A stretch of 64,000 bases of DNA from an uncultured Senegalimassilia sp. (GCF_902464545.1 NZ_CABQJR010000003.1:52842-116841); one strand, 5' to 3'; positions 27,493 through 35,505 are shown, numbered from the stretch's first letter. Program-made: numbers and translations. The notes: a model not told the origin generated them from the sequence alone.

Positions 27493-28410
27493 ATGAATCC
27501 GGAATGGCCTCTAATCCTCTTCACCTTCTTCCTGTGTCTGTCCGGCGGCATCTTGGGCGCACAGGGCCTGCTCACCGTGCTCGGCAAGGGCAAGAAGATG
27601 CAGAACGTGGCGCTCATCGCCGCGCTGGCGACGCTCGTTATCGGCGGTATCTGCGTGTTCATGCACCTGCAGCATTGGGAGCGCATCTTCAACGCGTTCG
27701 GCGCGCTGCTCGCCGGTAACGGTTACGGCGTGTCCGGCATCACCCTCGAGCTGTGGGGCTGCGTCGTGGAGTTCATCGCGATCGTGCTGTTCTTCCTGTT
27801 CGCCCGCCGCTCCGAGGACGGCACCGCCCCGAAGTGGGCCGGCGTCCTGGCCATCGTCGTGGGCCTGGCGCTTCCCATGGTCACCGGCGACTCCTACCTG
27901 ATGCCGTCGCTGCCCACCTGGGATAACCCGCTCCTGATCGTGTACTACCTGACGAACACGGTCTTCATGGGCGGCCTGGCCGCGCTCGTGATCGCCGGCG
28001 CCACCGGCGACGTCGAGGCCCGCGACTTCATGGTCAAGACCGCCCTGGTCGGCGCCGTGGCGCAGCTGGTCGTCGTGCTGGTGTACGCGATCATGATCAA
28101 CGGCTCCGCCGGCACGTACTCAGCCGACATCGCGTTCTACTTCGACCCGACGCTGCCCGACGTGCCCATGGTCGACCGCGCCGCCGTCGTCGGCAGCCTG
28201 CTGGCAGGCTCCAACGCCGTGATGTTCTGGCTGGGCGCCATCATCGTCGGCATCATCGCCCCGGCCGCCATCCTGTGGTTCGGCAAGGCGAAGGAAGGCC
28301 AGCAGCTGGCCATCTACGCCGGCGGTGCAGGCGTGTGCTGCATCATCGGCGGCATCATCTGGCGCGTGCTCCTGTACTCGGCGGCGATGCACATCTTCGC
28401 CCTGTTCTAG
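27493..28410 (+). CDS. DmsC-type membrane anchor subunit
   Basis: A 305-residue integral membrane protein with about eight hydrophobic helices. It starts MNPEWPLILFTFFLCLSGGI, typical of the DmsC quinol-oxidising anchor family. It has no heme- or cluster-binding cysteine pattern. In DMSO reductase-like complexes this subunit holds AB at the outer face and oxidises menaquinol. It begins 4 bp after the ferredoxin gene, and its stop is followed by a series of hairpins before the NapG-like gene. Confidence 0.87.
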   Translation: MNPEWPLILFTFFLCLSGGILGAQGLLTVLGKGKKMQNVALIAALATLVIGGICVFMHLQHWERIFNAFGALLAGNGYGVSGITLELWGCVVEFIAIVLFFLFARRSEDGTAPKWAGVLAIVVGLALPMVTGDSYLMPSLPTWDNPLLIVYYLTNTVFMGGLAALVIAGATGDVEARDFMVKTALVGAVAQLVVVLVYAIMINGSAGTYSADIAFYFDPTLPDVPMVDRAAVVGSLLAGSNAVMFWLGAIIVGIIAPAAILWFGKAKEGQQLAIYAGGAGVCCIIGGIIWRVLLYSAAMHIFALF

Positions 28411-28420
28411 GAAACGAAGG

Positions 28421-28583
28421 CGCAAGGCCGGTTCTGGTCGGCCGGCCTTGCGGGCGAGTTGGCGGGAAAACGCCAGCTCGCAAGCTGAAAAGGCGTGTTG
28501 GAGGGGGCTTACCTGAACGCCCCGCTTTCGGCAACGGAAGCCCCCTCATATACGCGTTTTCGCAAAGCCCCGACCGGGGCTTT
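28421..28583 (+). terminator. Cluster of hairpins between anchor and NapG-like genes
   Basis: CGCAAGGCCGG / CCGGCCTTGCG (28421-28431, 28442-28452) is a perfect 11-bp stem. A second hairpin GCGAGTTGGCG / CGCCAGCTCGC follows, then a long GAGGGGGCTT / AAGCCCCCTC pair, then AAAGCCCC-GACC-GGGGCTTT (28564-28583). None has a long T run. They could be partial terminators or RNA-stability stems that tune expression of the downstream pair. Confidence 0.6.
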
Positions 28584-28627
28584 CACGCATAGGAAGAGGA
28601 AACGGAAAGACACGGAGAGGGGTCTTC

Positions 28628-29362
28628 ATGAGCGAAGAGAAGAAGGAGGGCGCGCAGCCCGCCGTGGCGAAGGATGTCGGCGCTGCGATCGATGCGGCGC
28701 CCGCGCAGCCTGCTGCGAAGAGGGCGAAGGAGCCGATGAGCGTTTCGCGCCGCTCGCTGCTCATCGGCGTTGGCAGCACGGCTGCGCTGCTTGGTTTGGG
28801 CGCCCTGCGCTATGCCGGCCACGTGCCGCTGAACCGTCCGCCGGGAGGTCAGGACGAGGCGCACTTGGTCAGCGCCTGCATCCGCTGCGAGAAATGCTAC
28901 GAGGCGTGCCCGCGTCACGTCATCAAGCCGGCCAAGATCGAGGACGGCCTTCTGGGGATGCGCAGCCCGCAGCTGGACTTCAGCGCCGATTACTGCGACT
29001 TCTGCGCCGAGGAGAACGGCGGGGTGCCGCTGTGCGTGGCATCGTGCCCCACCGAGGCACTGCAGCTTCCCGCCGGCGCCGATGCGAACAACACCATCAT
29101 CGGCCTGGCCGAGATCGATCCCAAGACGTGCCTGGCGTTCCGCGACACGGGTTGCCATTTCTGCTTCGACGCCTGCCTCGATGCCGGGTACGACGCCATT
29201 CAGCTCGATGGCAACGGCTACAGCCCGCGCCCGTACGTGATCGAGGACAAGTGCGTCGGCTGCGGCGCCTGCGAGAGCGTGTGCGTGTCGCTGCAGCAAG
29301 GCTCCATCGTCGCGGGAGCCACCGAGCGCGCCATCGTCGTCCGTCCTGCGTCCTCGCTGTAA
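28628..29362 (+). CDS. NapG-like Tat ferredoxin
   Basis: A 244-residue NapG/MauM-type polyferredoxin. After a polar N-terminus it has a twin-arginine signal VSRRSLLIGVGS at about residue 38. Cysteine groups follow: CIRCEKCYEACP, CDFC...CVASCP, CHFCFDAC and CVGCGACESVC. In the periplasmic nitrate system NapG with NapH forms a quinol dehydrogenase; the pairing here with a NapH-like gene 10 bp downstream fits that. It is separated from the molybdoenzyme operon by a 217-bp hairpin-rich gap, so it may be read through or separately expressed. Nitrate reductase itself is absent. Confidence 0.87.
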   Translation: MSEEKKEGAQPAVAKDVGAAIDAAPAQPAAKRAKEPMSVSRRSLLIGVGSTAALLGLGALRYAGHVPLNRPPGGQDEAHLVSACIRCEKCYEACPRHVIKPAKIEDGLLGMRSPQLDFSADYCDFCAEENGGVPLCVASCPTEALQLPAGADANNTIIGLAEIDPKTCLAFRDTGCHFCFDACLDAGYDAIQLDGNGYSPRPYVIEDKCVGCGACESVCVSLQQGSIVAGATERAIVVRPASSL

Positions 29363-29372
29363 GGGGGTTGTC

Positions 29373-30302
29373 ATGAAATTGAGCAAGATCCGCACCATCG
29401 TGGCGGCCGCCGTGTTCTGCATCCTGGCTGTGTGCCTGATCGCGGGCATCAACATGGGTACGTTGTCCGGTTTCGGCCCGGGCTCGTTCAGCGCGTTGTG
29501 CCCGCTTGGCGCGATCACCACCATGCTGGCCACTAAGACCCTGGTCCCGCGCGCCGTGTTCAGCATCATCATCATGGCGCTGCTCGTGTTCCTGTTCGGC
29601 CGCGCATTCTGCGGCTGGATCTGCCCCGTACCCGTGCTGGGCAAGCTGCGCGCGTTCTTCCGTTCGCCGAAGAAGCGCCGCGAGCTTGAGCAGGCGAAAC
29701 GCGACGAGGCGCTTGATATCGCCAAGTTCGAGCTGGGCTGCGGCGTGAAGGGCGGCTGCGAGAGCTGCAGCGCCTGCAAGCAGCAGCGCGCCAAGCTGGA
29801 TTCGCGCCATTACGTGCTCGGCGGCGCGCTGCTGTCCACGGCCACCTTCGGCTTCCCGGTGTTTTGCCTGGTTTGCCCCATCGGCCTGACCTTCGCCACC
29901 GTGCTGGTGTTCTGGCGCCTGTTCGCCAATGCGGACATGACCGTGGCCGTGGTCCTCATCCCGTTGATGCTGATCATCGAGCTGGTGTTCCTGCGCAAAT
30001 GGTGCACGCGCTTCTGCCCCATGGCCGGCCTTATGAACCTGATGGGCCGCTTCAGCCGCACGTTCAAGCCCGTCATCGATGACGCGAAGTGCCTGGAGAC
30101 GTCGAAGGGCACGCCGTGCAGCCGCTGCACCATGGTGTGCGAGGCCGACATCAACCTGCGCCATCCGGACTACGGCGAGCGCACGCTGGCGGACTGCACG
30201 CGCTGCAACGCCTGCGTGGACGCGTGCCCGGCCAACGCCATCACCATTCCGGTGGTCGCCAAGCGCGGCCAGGCAGTGAAGCTGGCGCCGAACGAGAGAT
30301 AA
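29373..30302 (+). CDS. NapH-like membrane ferredoxin
   Basis: A 309-residue integral membrane protein of the NapH/CcoG-like group. Four to five membrane helices carry ALCPLG, FCGWICPVPVLGK and VCPIGL cysteine motifs at the membrane face. The C-terminus has two [4Fe-4S] motifs, CSRCTMVCEAD and CTRCNACVDACP. An additional CGVKGGCESCSACK cluster lies in the central loop. With the NapG-like protein it could give a second menaquinol-oxidising route to the exported molybdoenzyme. The ATG is 10 bp after the NapG-like stop, with AAGGGGG upstream. The triple-hairpin array follows. Confidence 0.88.
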   Translation: MKLSKIRTIVAAAVFCILAVCLIAGINMGTLSGFGPGSFSALCPLGAITTMLATKTLVPRAVFSIIIMALLVFLFGRAFCGWICPVPVLGKLRAFFRSPKKRRELEQAKRDEALDIAKFELGCGVKGGCESCSACKQQRAKLDSRHYVLGGALLSTATFGFPVFCLVCPIGLTFATVLVFWRLFANADMTVAVVLIPLMLIIELVFLRKWCTRFCPMAGLMNLMGRFSRTFKPVIDDAKCLETSKGTPCSRCTMVCEADINLRHPDYGERTLADCTRCNACVDACPANAITIPVVAKRGQAVKLAPNER

Positions 30303-30407
30303 CCATTCCGAAAGGCAAGCGCCCCTTGTGCATCCTCTTCGCGCCAAGGGGCCCTCTGCCGATCGCCGCGTGTTGGGCGCTCCCTCCCCTCTAACATGCG
30401 GCGATAT

Positions 30408-30599
30408 CCGCCCCGGGCCCCATCGGCCCGGGGCGGTTCTCGTAGGCCGCGTTTCGGGTCCCCTTTCCCGGTACGCGCCATCCGCCCCGGACTCTCCCCA
30501 TCGGCCCGGGGCGGTTTTGTCTGGCTGCGTGTTTGGAGCCCCCGCTCCGCCGCGCGCCATCCGCCCCGGGTCCTCGCTGGCGCCGGGGCGGTTTTCTTT
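30408..30599 (+). terminator. Three tandem repeated terminator-like hairpins
   Basis: The same stem CCGCCCCGG / CCGGGGCGG recurs three times at 30408-30436, 30482-30514 and 30561-30591, each followed by T-rich sequence (TTCT, TTTTG, TTTTCTTT). Spacing is 74-79 bp, and flanks such as GCGCCATCCGCCCCGG are shared by copies 2 and 3. The array terminates the NapH-like transcript. Between 30600 and 30903 I see only a weak -10-like TAGAAT and no gene. Confidence 0.85.
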
Positions 30600-30903
30600 G
30601 TGGGGAAAGCCCGCGGCGAAGCGGGGATGTGGCTAGAATACGTTGCGTACCACGGGTAAGCGTGCCCAAGCCGTGCATTCGCGCTTCCGCGCCGCACGCG
30701 CCAGTTTGCCGGGGGTTCCAGAACACAATCGATATGCAGGGGTTTGCCCGACGCGGGCCTTTGGGTTTTGCGCGCGCTCCGGGCGGGGTTTCGTTTGCCG
30801 CCGCCCGCCTTCGCAGCCCGCTTCCCGCGCAAGCGGTCAGCGCCGGCTGCGTCTTACGCCCTTTGCGTCGATTGTCCGGTCAACGAGTGCGAAAGGATGC
30901 GGA

Positions 30904-32295
30904 ATGCAGGGGAAATCGCTGGTCATGCTGCTGGTCGTTCTATACGCCAGCGCGTTTTTGGCAGGATTCAACGAGAATCTGGTGAACATGGCGCTCATGT
31001 CCATCATGGGCGAGTACGGTGTCGATTCGGTTGCGGCGCAATGGCTGGTCACGGGCTATATGATCGTGGCGACCATCGTGGTCATGTGCATGGCGTTCAT
31101 GTACCGCCGCTTCAAGCTGCGCCCTCTGTACTTCGCCGCGGCGGCGTTTACGCTGGTCGGCTCGGTGATGGGGCTGTTCGCTACAAGCTTCGAGCTGCTC
31201 ATGGCGGCGCGCTTGGTGCAGGCGGCGGGCTCGGGCATCTTCATCCCGCTCATGATGAACACGGTGCTGGTGGTTGCGCCGAAGCACAAGCTGGGGACGT
31301 TCCTTGCCATCGGCGGCTGCGTGATCACGTTCGGCCCCGCCTTGGCCCCGACGGTGTGCGGCGCGCTGGTCACCTCGTTCGGCTGGCATAGCGTGTTCGC
31401 GTTGCCCCTTGCCGCTATGGCAGTGTTTGCCCTGGTGGCGTTGTTCGCCGTCAAGAACATGGGCTTCTCCCCTGCTCACCTGGACATTCCGTCTACGGTG
31501 CTCTCGGCGGCGTTCCTCTGCGCGCTGAGCCTGGGACTCGTCGAGCTGACCATCGACGTTGCGCTTGCGGTCGGGTCGCTTGCGGCGGCGGCGGTCACGG
31601 CGGCGCTGTTCGTGCTGCGCCAGCTGCGCTGCGAGCATCCGCTCATCGACCTGACGCCTATGAAGAGCCGCGCGTTCTGGCCGTCGGTGGTGCTGACCAC
31701 CATCGCCATGATGGGCAGCTTCAGCGTAAGCGTGCTGCTGCCGCTGTACCTGGAAGGCGGCACGGGCCTGACGGCGTTCGCGGCCGGCCTGCTGATGCTG
31801 GTCCCGGTGCTGGCGAACGCGGGCACCACGCTTTTGGGCGGCCGCATCATGGATGCGCGCGGCGAGTGGCCGCTGCTCCCGGCTGGTTTCGCCGTCATCA
31901 CCGTGGGCTTTATCGTGATCGCCGTGTTGGCCCCTGCGCAGTCGTTGCCGGCGGCGTTCGTCGCGGCGTTGCTGATCATGGGCGGCACCGGCTTCATCTT
32001 CTCGCCCTCGCAGACGGCGGGCCTGCGCACCCTGCCTCAGGAGATGAACCCGTTCGGGGTGGCCATCTCCACCACGTTCGTGCAGATCGCGGCCTGCATC
32101 GGCCCTTCGCTGTACACGGGTATCATGTCTACCGCCCAGGCGGGCGCCTTGGCGGCGGGCGCCAATGAGGCGCTTGCGACCGCGCAAGGCTTCTCGGTTG
32201 CCATGGTGGTGGCGGCGTGCATCGCCGCGGCAGGTTGTGCACTCGCGCTGGTTTATTCGCGTGCTGCGGTGAAACGCGAGGCGAAACGCGCGTGA
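30904..32295 (+). CDS. MFS drug/efflux transporter (DHA2-like)
   Basis: A 463-residue polytopic permease of the major facilitator superfamily. The first segments, MLLVVLYASAFLAGFNENLVNMALMSIMGEY and AAQWLVTGYMI, match the antiporter-type motifs of the DHA2 (14-helix) group. The FMYRRFKLRPLYFAA loop resembles motif A, in degenerate form. About 12-14 membrane helices can be counted. Substrate unknown; such pumps export drugs or metabolites. The ATG at 30904 is chosen with AAAGGA 7 bp upstream; the frame is open back to 30643 but in GC-rich, non-membrane-like sequence. A terminator follows at 32324. Confidence 0.85.
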   Translation: MQGKSLVMLLVVLYASAFLAGFNENLVNMALMSIMGEYGVDSVAAQWLVTGYMIVATIVVMCMAFMYRRFKLRPLYFAAAAFTLVGSVMGLFATSFELLMAARLVQAAGSGIFIPLMMNTVLVVAPKHKLGTFLAIGGCVITFGPALAPTVCGALVTSFGWHSVFALPLAAMAVFALVALFAVKNMGFSPAHLDIPSTVLSAAFLCALSLGLVELTIDVALAVGSLAAAAVTAALFVLRQLRCEHPLIDLTPMKSRAFWPSVVLTTIAMMGSFSVSVLLPLYLEGGTGLTAFAAGLLMLVPVLANAGTTLLGGRIMDARGEWPLLPAGFAVITVGFIVIAVLAPAQSLPAAFVAALLIMGGTGFIFSPSQTAGLRTLPQEMNPFGVAISTTFVQIAACIGPSLYTGIMSTAQAGALAAGANEALATAQGFSVAMVVAACIAAAGCALALVYSRAAVKREAKRA

Positions 32296-32323
32296 AGCAT
32301 GTAAAATAGACGTAAGCGAATCT

Positions 32324-32353
32324 GCGGCGCGCCTTCACGGGCGCGCCGCTTTA
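32324..32353 (+). terminator. Terminator after MFS gene
   Basis: Perfect 10-bp stem GCGGCGCGCC / GGCGCGCCGC (32324-32333, 32340-32349) with loop TTCACG, followed by TTTA. Confidence 0.8.
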
Positions 32354-32386
32354 GCGTTAACACACGAAGAGAAACGAGCGCAACCC

Positions 32387-32689
32387 ATGGCTATCACCGG
32401 CAAGCAGGTCCGTCAGCTGCGCAGCATGGCGAACAACTTGAAGCCCACCGTCATCGTCGGCAAGGAAGGCGTCACCGCCAACATCCTCAAGCAGGTCAAC
32501 GAGGGTCTTGAGGCCCACGAGCTCATCAAGGTCAGCGTGCTGTGCGAAACGGGCAGCCAGGCCGCCGAGGCCGGCCGCGAGATCGCCGATCAGGCCGAGG
32601 CCGAGCTGGTGCAGGTCATCGGCAAGCGCGTGGTGCTCTACCGCGAGACCACCCGCGACGACATCGAGAAGATCCAGCTGGTCAAGTAA
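32387..32689 (+). CDS. yhbY: YhbY family RNA-binding protein (CRS1-YhbY domain)
   Basis: A 100-residue single CRS1-YhbY (CRM) domain protein, associated with pre-50S ribosomal particles in known bacteria. The sequence MAITGKQVRQLRSMANNLKP, then IVGKEGVTANILKQVNEGLEAHELIKVSVL with the GxxG-type loop, is diagnostic, and the length is exactly that of the family. It is monocistronic: a terminator precedes it and a strong hairpin follows. Confidence 0.93.
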   Translation: MAITGKQVRQLRSMANNLKPTVIVGKEGVTANILKQVNEGLEAHELIKVSVLCETGSQAAEAGREIADQAEAELVQVIGKRVVLYRETTRDDIEKIQLVK

Positions 32690-32754
32690 GTAAGCAAGCG
32701 AGCAGGCGAGCAAGCTTTCCAGCATAGTTGCGCGGCTCTAGGCCGCGTGAAGCA

Positions 32755-32786
32755 AATCGGGCCCCGGCAAACGCCGGGGCCCGATT
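32755..32786 (+). terminator. Strong hairpin after yhbY
   Basis: Perfect 14-bp stem AATCGGGCCCCGGC / GCCGGGGCCCGATT with loop AAAC. The following GCGTTC is only weakly T-rich, but stability suggests a terminator. Confidence 0.75.
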
Positions 32787-32840
32787 GCGTTCAGGGGAGG
32801 GTGGCGCAGCCACGCCGCACCGGGCTCACTGGTCCTCCCG

Positions 32841-33140
32841 GTTCTGGGCGGTTTCCTGCCGCGCATCCCTCTCTCGGATGTCGTACACCCCCATGTTCTG
32901 GGCGGTTTCCCGTCGCTCGCCTCCATCTCAGGCGCCGCACACCCCTCTCGGATGCCGCACACCCTAACTTCTGGATTGTTTCGCAGGAAAACGGGCCCGA
33001 ATTTGACGTCCCCTCCGAAGTTCTGGGCGGTTTTCCCGGCCCTTCGCTGCGATTCTCACCGGTGGTCGCATCATAACCCCAGGTCAGGAGTATCCGTATT
33101 GTCGGCGCCCCGTTCTGCAGCCTGCGAAACCGCCCAGAAC
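32841..33140. repeat. Repeat cluster with inverted-repeat element, copy 2
   Basis: GTTCTGGGCGGTTT occurs directly at 32841, 32895 and 33020, in degenerate form at 32968, and inverted at 33125-33140. The 32968-33140 part resembles the element at 19416-19577 in order: left arm, AAAA-GGG-CGAATTTG-type spacer, inner direct copy, AACCCCAGGTCA (33075-33086), inverted right arm (16 of 20 bases paired with the left arm). CTCTCGGATGYCGYACACCC also occurs twice (about 32871 and 32945). No gene lies in 32690-33224. Confidence 0.8.
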
Positions 33141-33224
33141 TTTGCTTGGACGCTAGTTGCGAGATTCTTTAGCGCGTCCTACCCGATATGCCCGCGATAT
33201 GCGCGTCGTCGGGAGTGCGGCTGC

Positions 33225-34229
33225 CTACTTCAGGCACCTGCAGAGCCATTGGTTGCCGGTGTTGGCGGCGTGGGGGCAGCCGATGCAGGTGGGCGCATCG
33301 CAGAGTTGCGCGCTCTCGGGCGCGCCGCAGAAATCCCGCAGGTCAAGTGCGGGATTGTCGGCATCGGGCTGCGCCCCGACGGTGACGCCTTCCGCCGCAT
33401 CCGCTTCCGCCACGTCCGCGTCCCCCACATCGCGAACGCACCTCCGTCCCCCGTTCGCGCTCGCCGAGCTCGCTTCCGCCGCATCTGCCAGCTGCATTGC
33501 GCGCACTACCATGCTGGCGAACTGGCGCATGCCCAGATTCGTGGGGTGCGTGCCTTCGAGCGAGTCGTAGTCGCGACCGAACGCTCGCACGTTGGCGACG
33601 CGGCAGCCTTCGGTCGCAGCAGCCTCGCGGATGGCGGCGTTGTATTCGTCCAGGTGATGACCGCGCAGACGGTAGCAGAATTCGGGGTGGTCGACGCCAT
33701 TCGTGCGCCCAGGCAGCAGCGTGATGCAATACACCGCGGCTTTAGGGGCGGCAGTGCGGATGTTGCGCAGCATGGTGCGATATGCCGCGCCGAAACGCTC
33801 TACGGCGTCGGCGGGCGCGGCGCCGGCCACCTGCTCGGGAACGGTTGCCGGGTCGATGCAGCGCGGCATGGCGTGGCTGTGGCCGGCGGCCTGCGCCTCG
33901 GCGCCGCCCCAGCCGTAGTCGTTGATGCCGATGAACACGAGCACCGCATCGGGCACCTGGCCGTCGGGGCCCAGCAGGGCCGCTGCGCGTTCGGGGCTGC
34001 TGGCGGCGGGGAAGCCCGCGCCTTCGACCATGCTGCCTGACCAGGCGCTATCGGCAAGTACGGTGCCGCCGAGCGCGCGCACCGCGTGCGACCACCAGGT
34101 ATCCTCGGGGCGCAGCACGCCGGATCGCTCCAAGTGCTCGTCGTTATAGAACAGCGTGTAGCCATCGGGCACGCACCCCTCGAAGGTGCTGATGGAATCG
34201 CCCATGATGGAGAACGTTTTCGCGGGCAT
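33225..34229 (-). CDS. SGNH/GDSL-type hydrolase with Cys-rich tail
   Basis: A 334-residue SGNH-superfamily esterase or lipase-like hydrolase. Block I is FSIMGDSIS, with the nucleophile S12. Block III is VFIGINDYGWG. Block V is LEGTHPTNLG, where the usual catalytic aspartate three residues before the histidine is a glutamate. No signal peptide, so it is probably cytosolic. Residues about 260-334 are Ala/Asp-rich, ending in a six-cysteine tail (DFCGAPESAQLC, TCIGCPH, WLCRC) that could bind zinc. The start at 34229 has AAGGAAGG upstream. It stands alone on this strand between repeat-rich gaps. Substrate unknown. Confidence 0.82.
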   Translation of the reverse strand: MPAKTFSIMGDSISTFEGCVPDGYTLFYNDEHLERSGVLRPEDTWWSHAVRALGGTVLADSAWSGSMVEGAGFPAASSPERAAALLGPDGQVPDAVLVFIGINDYGWGGAEAQAAGHSHAMPRCIDPATVPEQVAGAAPADAVERFGAAYRTMLRNIRTAAPKAAVYCITLLPGRTNGVDHPEFCYRLRGHHLDEYNAAIREAAATEGCRVANVRAFGRDYDSLEGTHPTNLGMRQFASMVVRAMQLADAAEASSASANGGRRCVRDVGDADVAEADAAEGVTVGAQPDADNPALDLRDFCGAPESAQLCDAPTCIGCPHAANTGNQWLCRCLK

Positions 34230-34435
34230 GCCCGACCGCCTTCCTTGTGTCATCCGTTTTTGGGCCCTGGCGCCGTGCGTCGGGCAGTTTTCGTCCAGTA
34301 GCACATGGTAGCAAAACCTTGCATGCGGTCTGTTAACAGTCTATGTAGGTGTAGGCTTGAATCTTGGGCTGGCTCCTCCGGCCTTTCGCCCATGCCGTCT
34401 TCGCTATCAGAATAACCCCAGGTAAACCGCATAAA

Positions 34436-34529
34436 AACTTGTGTGAAAGCAATGAACGCCGCAGACTGTCCCCTTGACGTTGTACGTAAAACGTTGTACA
34501 ATAATACGAACCACGCACTCACACAAGTT
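34436..34529. promoter_or_regulatory. Inverted repeat flanking the toxin-antitoxin promoter
   Basis: AACTTGTGTGA (34436-34446) and TCACACAAGTT (34519-34529) are perfect inverted repeats on both sides of the promoter. Directly upstream lies another AACCCCAGGT (about 34414-34423), a motif shared with the two repeat elements. The rest of the 34230-34639 gap holds no gene. Confidence 0.6.
34474..34502 (+). promoter_or_regulatory. Sigma-70-type promoter with direct repeats
   Basis: TTGACG, 17 bp, TACAAT: a near-consensus promoter. Direct repeats GTTGTAC at 34479-34485 and 34493-34499 overlap the spacer and -10, a position suited to repression by the downstream antitoxin-like protein. Confidence 0.8.
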
Positions 34530-34639
34530 GCGCCGGCGGAGCCCGGCGTAACGCTGGTAAACGCTGCGGGAAACAATGGCCGGCCAAGCGGCCGTCCCCC
34601 GTTTCCCCGTGCAGCGAAGCGGGACGATCGGAGGTTGCA

Positions 34640-35008
34640 ATGGGCGAGGCAATGGTCACCGGCCGCATGGCGCCCGGCAAGAAGCGCCGCGGCGGCCTTG
34701 TGCTGCAGCGGGAGGGCCTCACGGCCTCCCAGGCCATCAACCGCATGTACGACAAGCTCATCGAGAACGGCGACGCGTCGTTTCTCACGGGCATCGTGGC
34801 GGCGGAGGATGAAGCGGCCTGGGATAACGCCGTGGAGTTCGTCGATTCCCTCTCCGAACCCGTATCCGGCGGCACATCCGATGTCGCCGATGAAGCGCCC
34901 TCGGCGCTGGTCGACGGTGCCTTCGAGCACGGCGACCTGCCGGCCGACGGCCCGGACCTCGCGGCCATCGCCCGCGCCGCGCGATTCTCCTCGCGGGGGG
35001 TGATCTAG
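34640..35008 (+). CDS. RelB/DinJ-like antitoxin candidate
   Basis: A 122-residue protein whose central part, GLTASQAINRMYDKLIENGDASFL, resembles the ribbon-helix-helix dimerisation region of RelB/DinJ antitoxins. The following acidic half (VEFVDSLSEPVSG and onward) would be the toxin-binding arm. CGGAGG precedes the ATG by 5-6 bp. The downstream PIN-domain gene begins 1 bp after the stop, the usual tight antitoxin-toxin order. A consensus promoter with direct repeats lies upstream and would be its own operator. The family assignment is by pattern only. Confidence 0.6.
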   Translation: MGEAMVTGRMAPGKKRRGGLVLQREGLTASQAINRMYDKLIENGDASFLTGIVAAEDEAAWDNAVEFVDSLSEPVSGGTSDVADEAPSALVDGAFEHGDLPADGPDLAAIARAARFSSRGVI

Positions 35009-35009
35009 C

Positions 35010-35474
35010 ATGCCTCAGGCCCGTGTCCTGCTTGGTACCGAAGTCGTCATGGACTTCATGAACGAGCGCCAACCGTTCTACCAGCAAACGCGCATGCTCA
35101 TGGTCGCCGGCCGCGTCGGCGAGTTCGACCTGTGGGTCACCGCCCCGCAGGTGGTCGACCTCGTCTACCTGCTCTCCGAGGGCGGCAAGCCCGAGCTGCT
35201 GCCGCGCGCCATGGAGCGCACCCGCGGCCTGCGCACCTTCGTGCAGGTGGCGGATCTCACCGAGGCCAACATCGACCGCATGCTGGCCTCGTCGGGGCAA
35301 AACCCAGAAGGCCAGCTCATGGTCAACGCCGCCATCGACCTGCGGGCGGACTTCCTGCTCACGCACGAACCGGACGGCCTAGGAAACGGCCTGGTCAAGG
35401 TCACGAACGTGCCGGGCATGTTCGAATGGCTGTGCGAGAACCGCGATCTGGACTACACGCAAATCGAGATTTAG
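35010..35474 (+). CDS. PIN-domain protein, toxin-like, degenerate active site
   Basis: A 154-residue PIN-domain-like protein, coupled to the antitoxin-like gene. VapC-type PIN nucleases open with LLDTNVLLD; here the segment reads LLGTEVVMD, so the first metal-binding aspartate is G9 while D15 is kept. The later acidic ED motif is also absent (NPEGQLMVNAAIDLRADFLLTHEPDG retains only the AD-LLT core). It may be an inactive or altered nuclease that still binds the antitoxin. No signal peptide or membrane segment. It could also be a housekeeping PIN-like protein, but the context favours a toxin-antitoxin pair. Confidence 0.65.
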   Translation: MPQARVLLGTEVVMDFMNERQPFYQQTRMLMVAGRVGEFDLWVTAPQVVDLVYLLSEGGKPELLPRAMERTRGLRTFVQVADLTEANIDRMLASSGQNPEGQLMVNAAIDLRADFLLTHEPDGLGNGLVKVTNVPGMFEWLCENRDLDYTQIEI

Positions 35475-35505
35475 CGAAGCCTTCCCGCTGTCACCTTCCT
35501 GTCAC

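Noticed and set aside
30643..30903. In-frame N-terminal extension of the MFS transporter
   Set aside because: Arg/Cys-rich, non-membrane-like residues with no ribosome binding site; the start at 30904 fits the family and has AAAGGA.
32841..33140. Possible CRISPR array because of repeated GTTCTGGGCGG
   Set aside because: Spacing is irregular, copies change orientation, and no cas gene is in the window.
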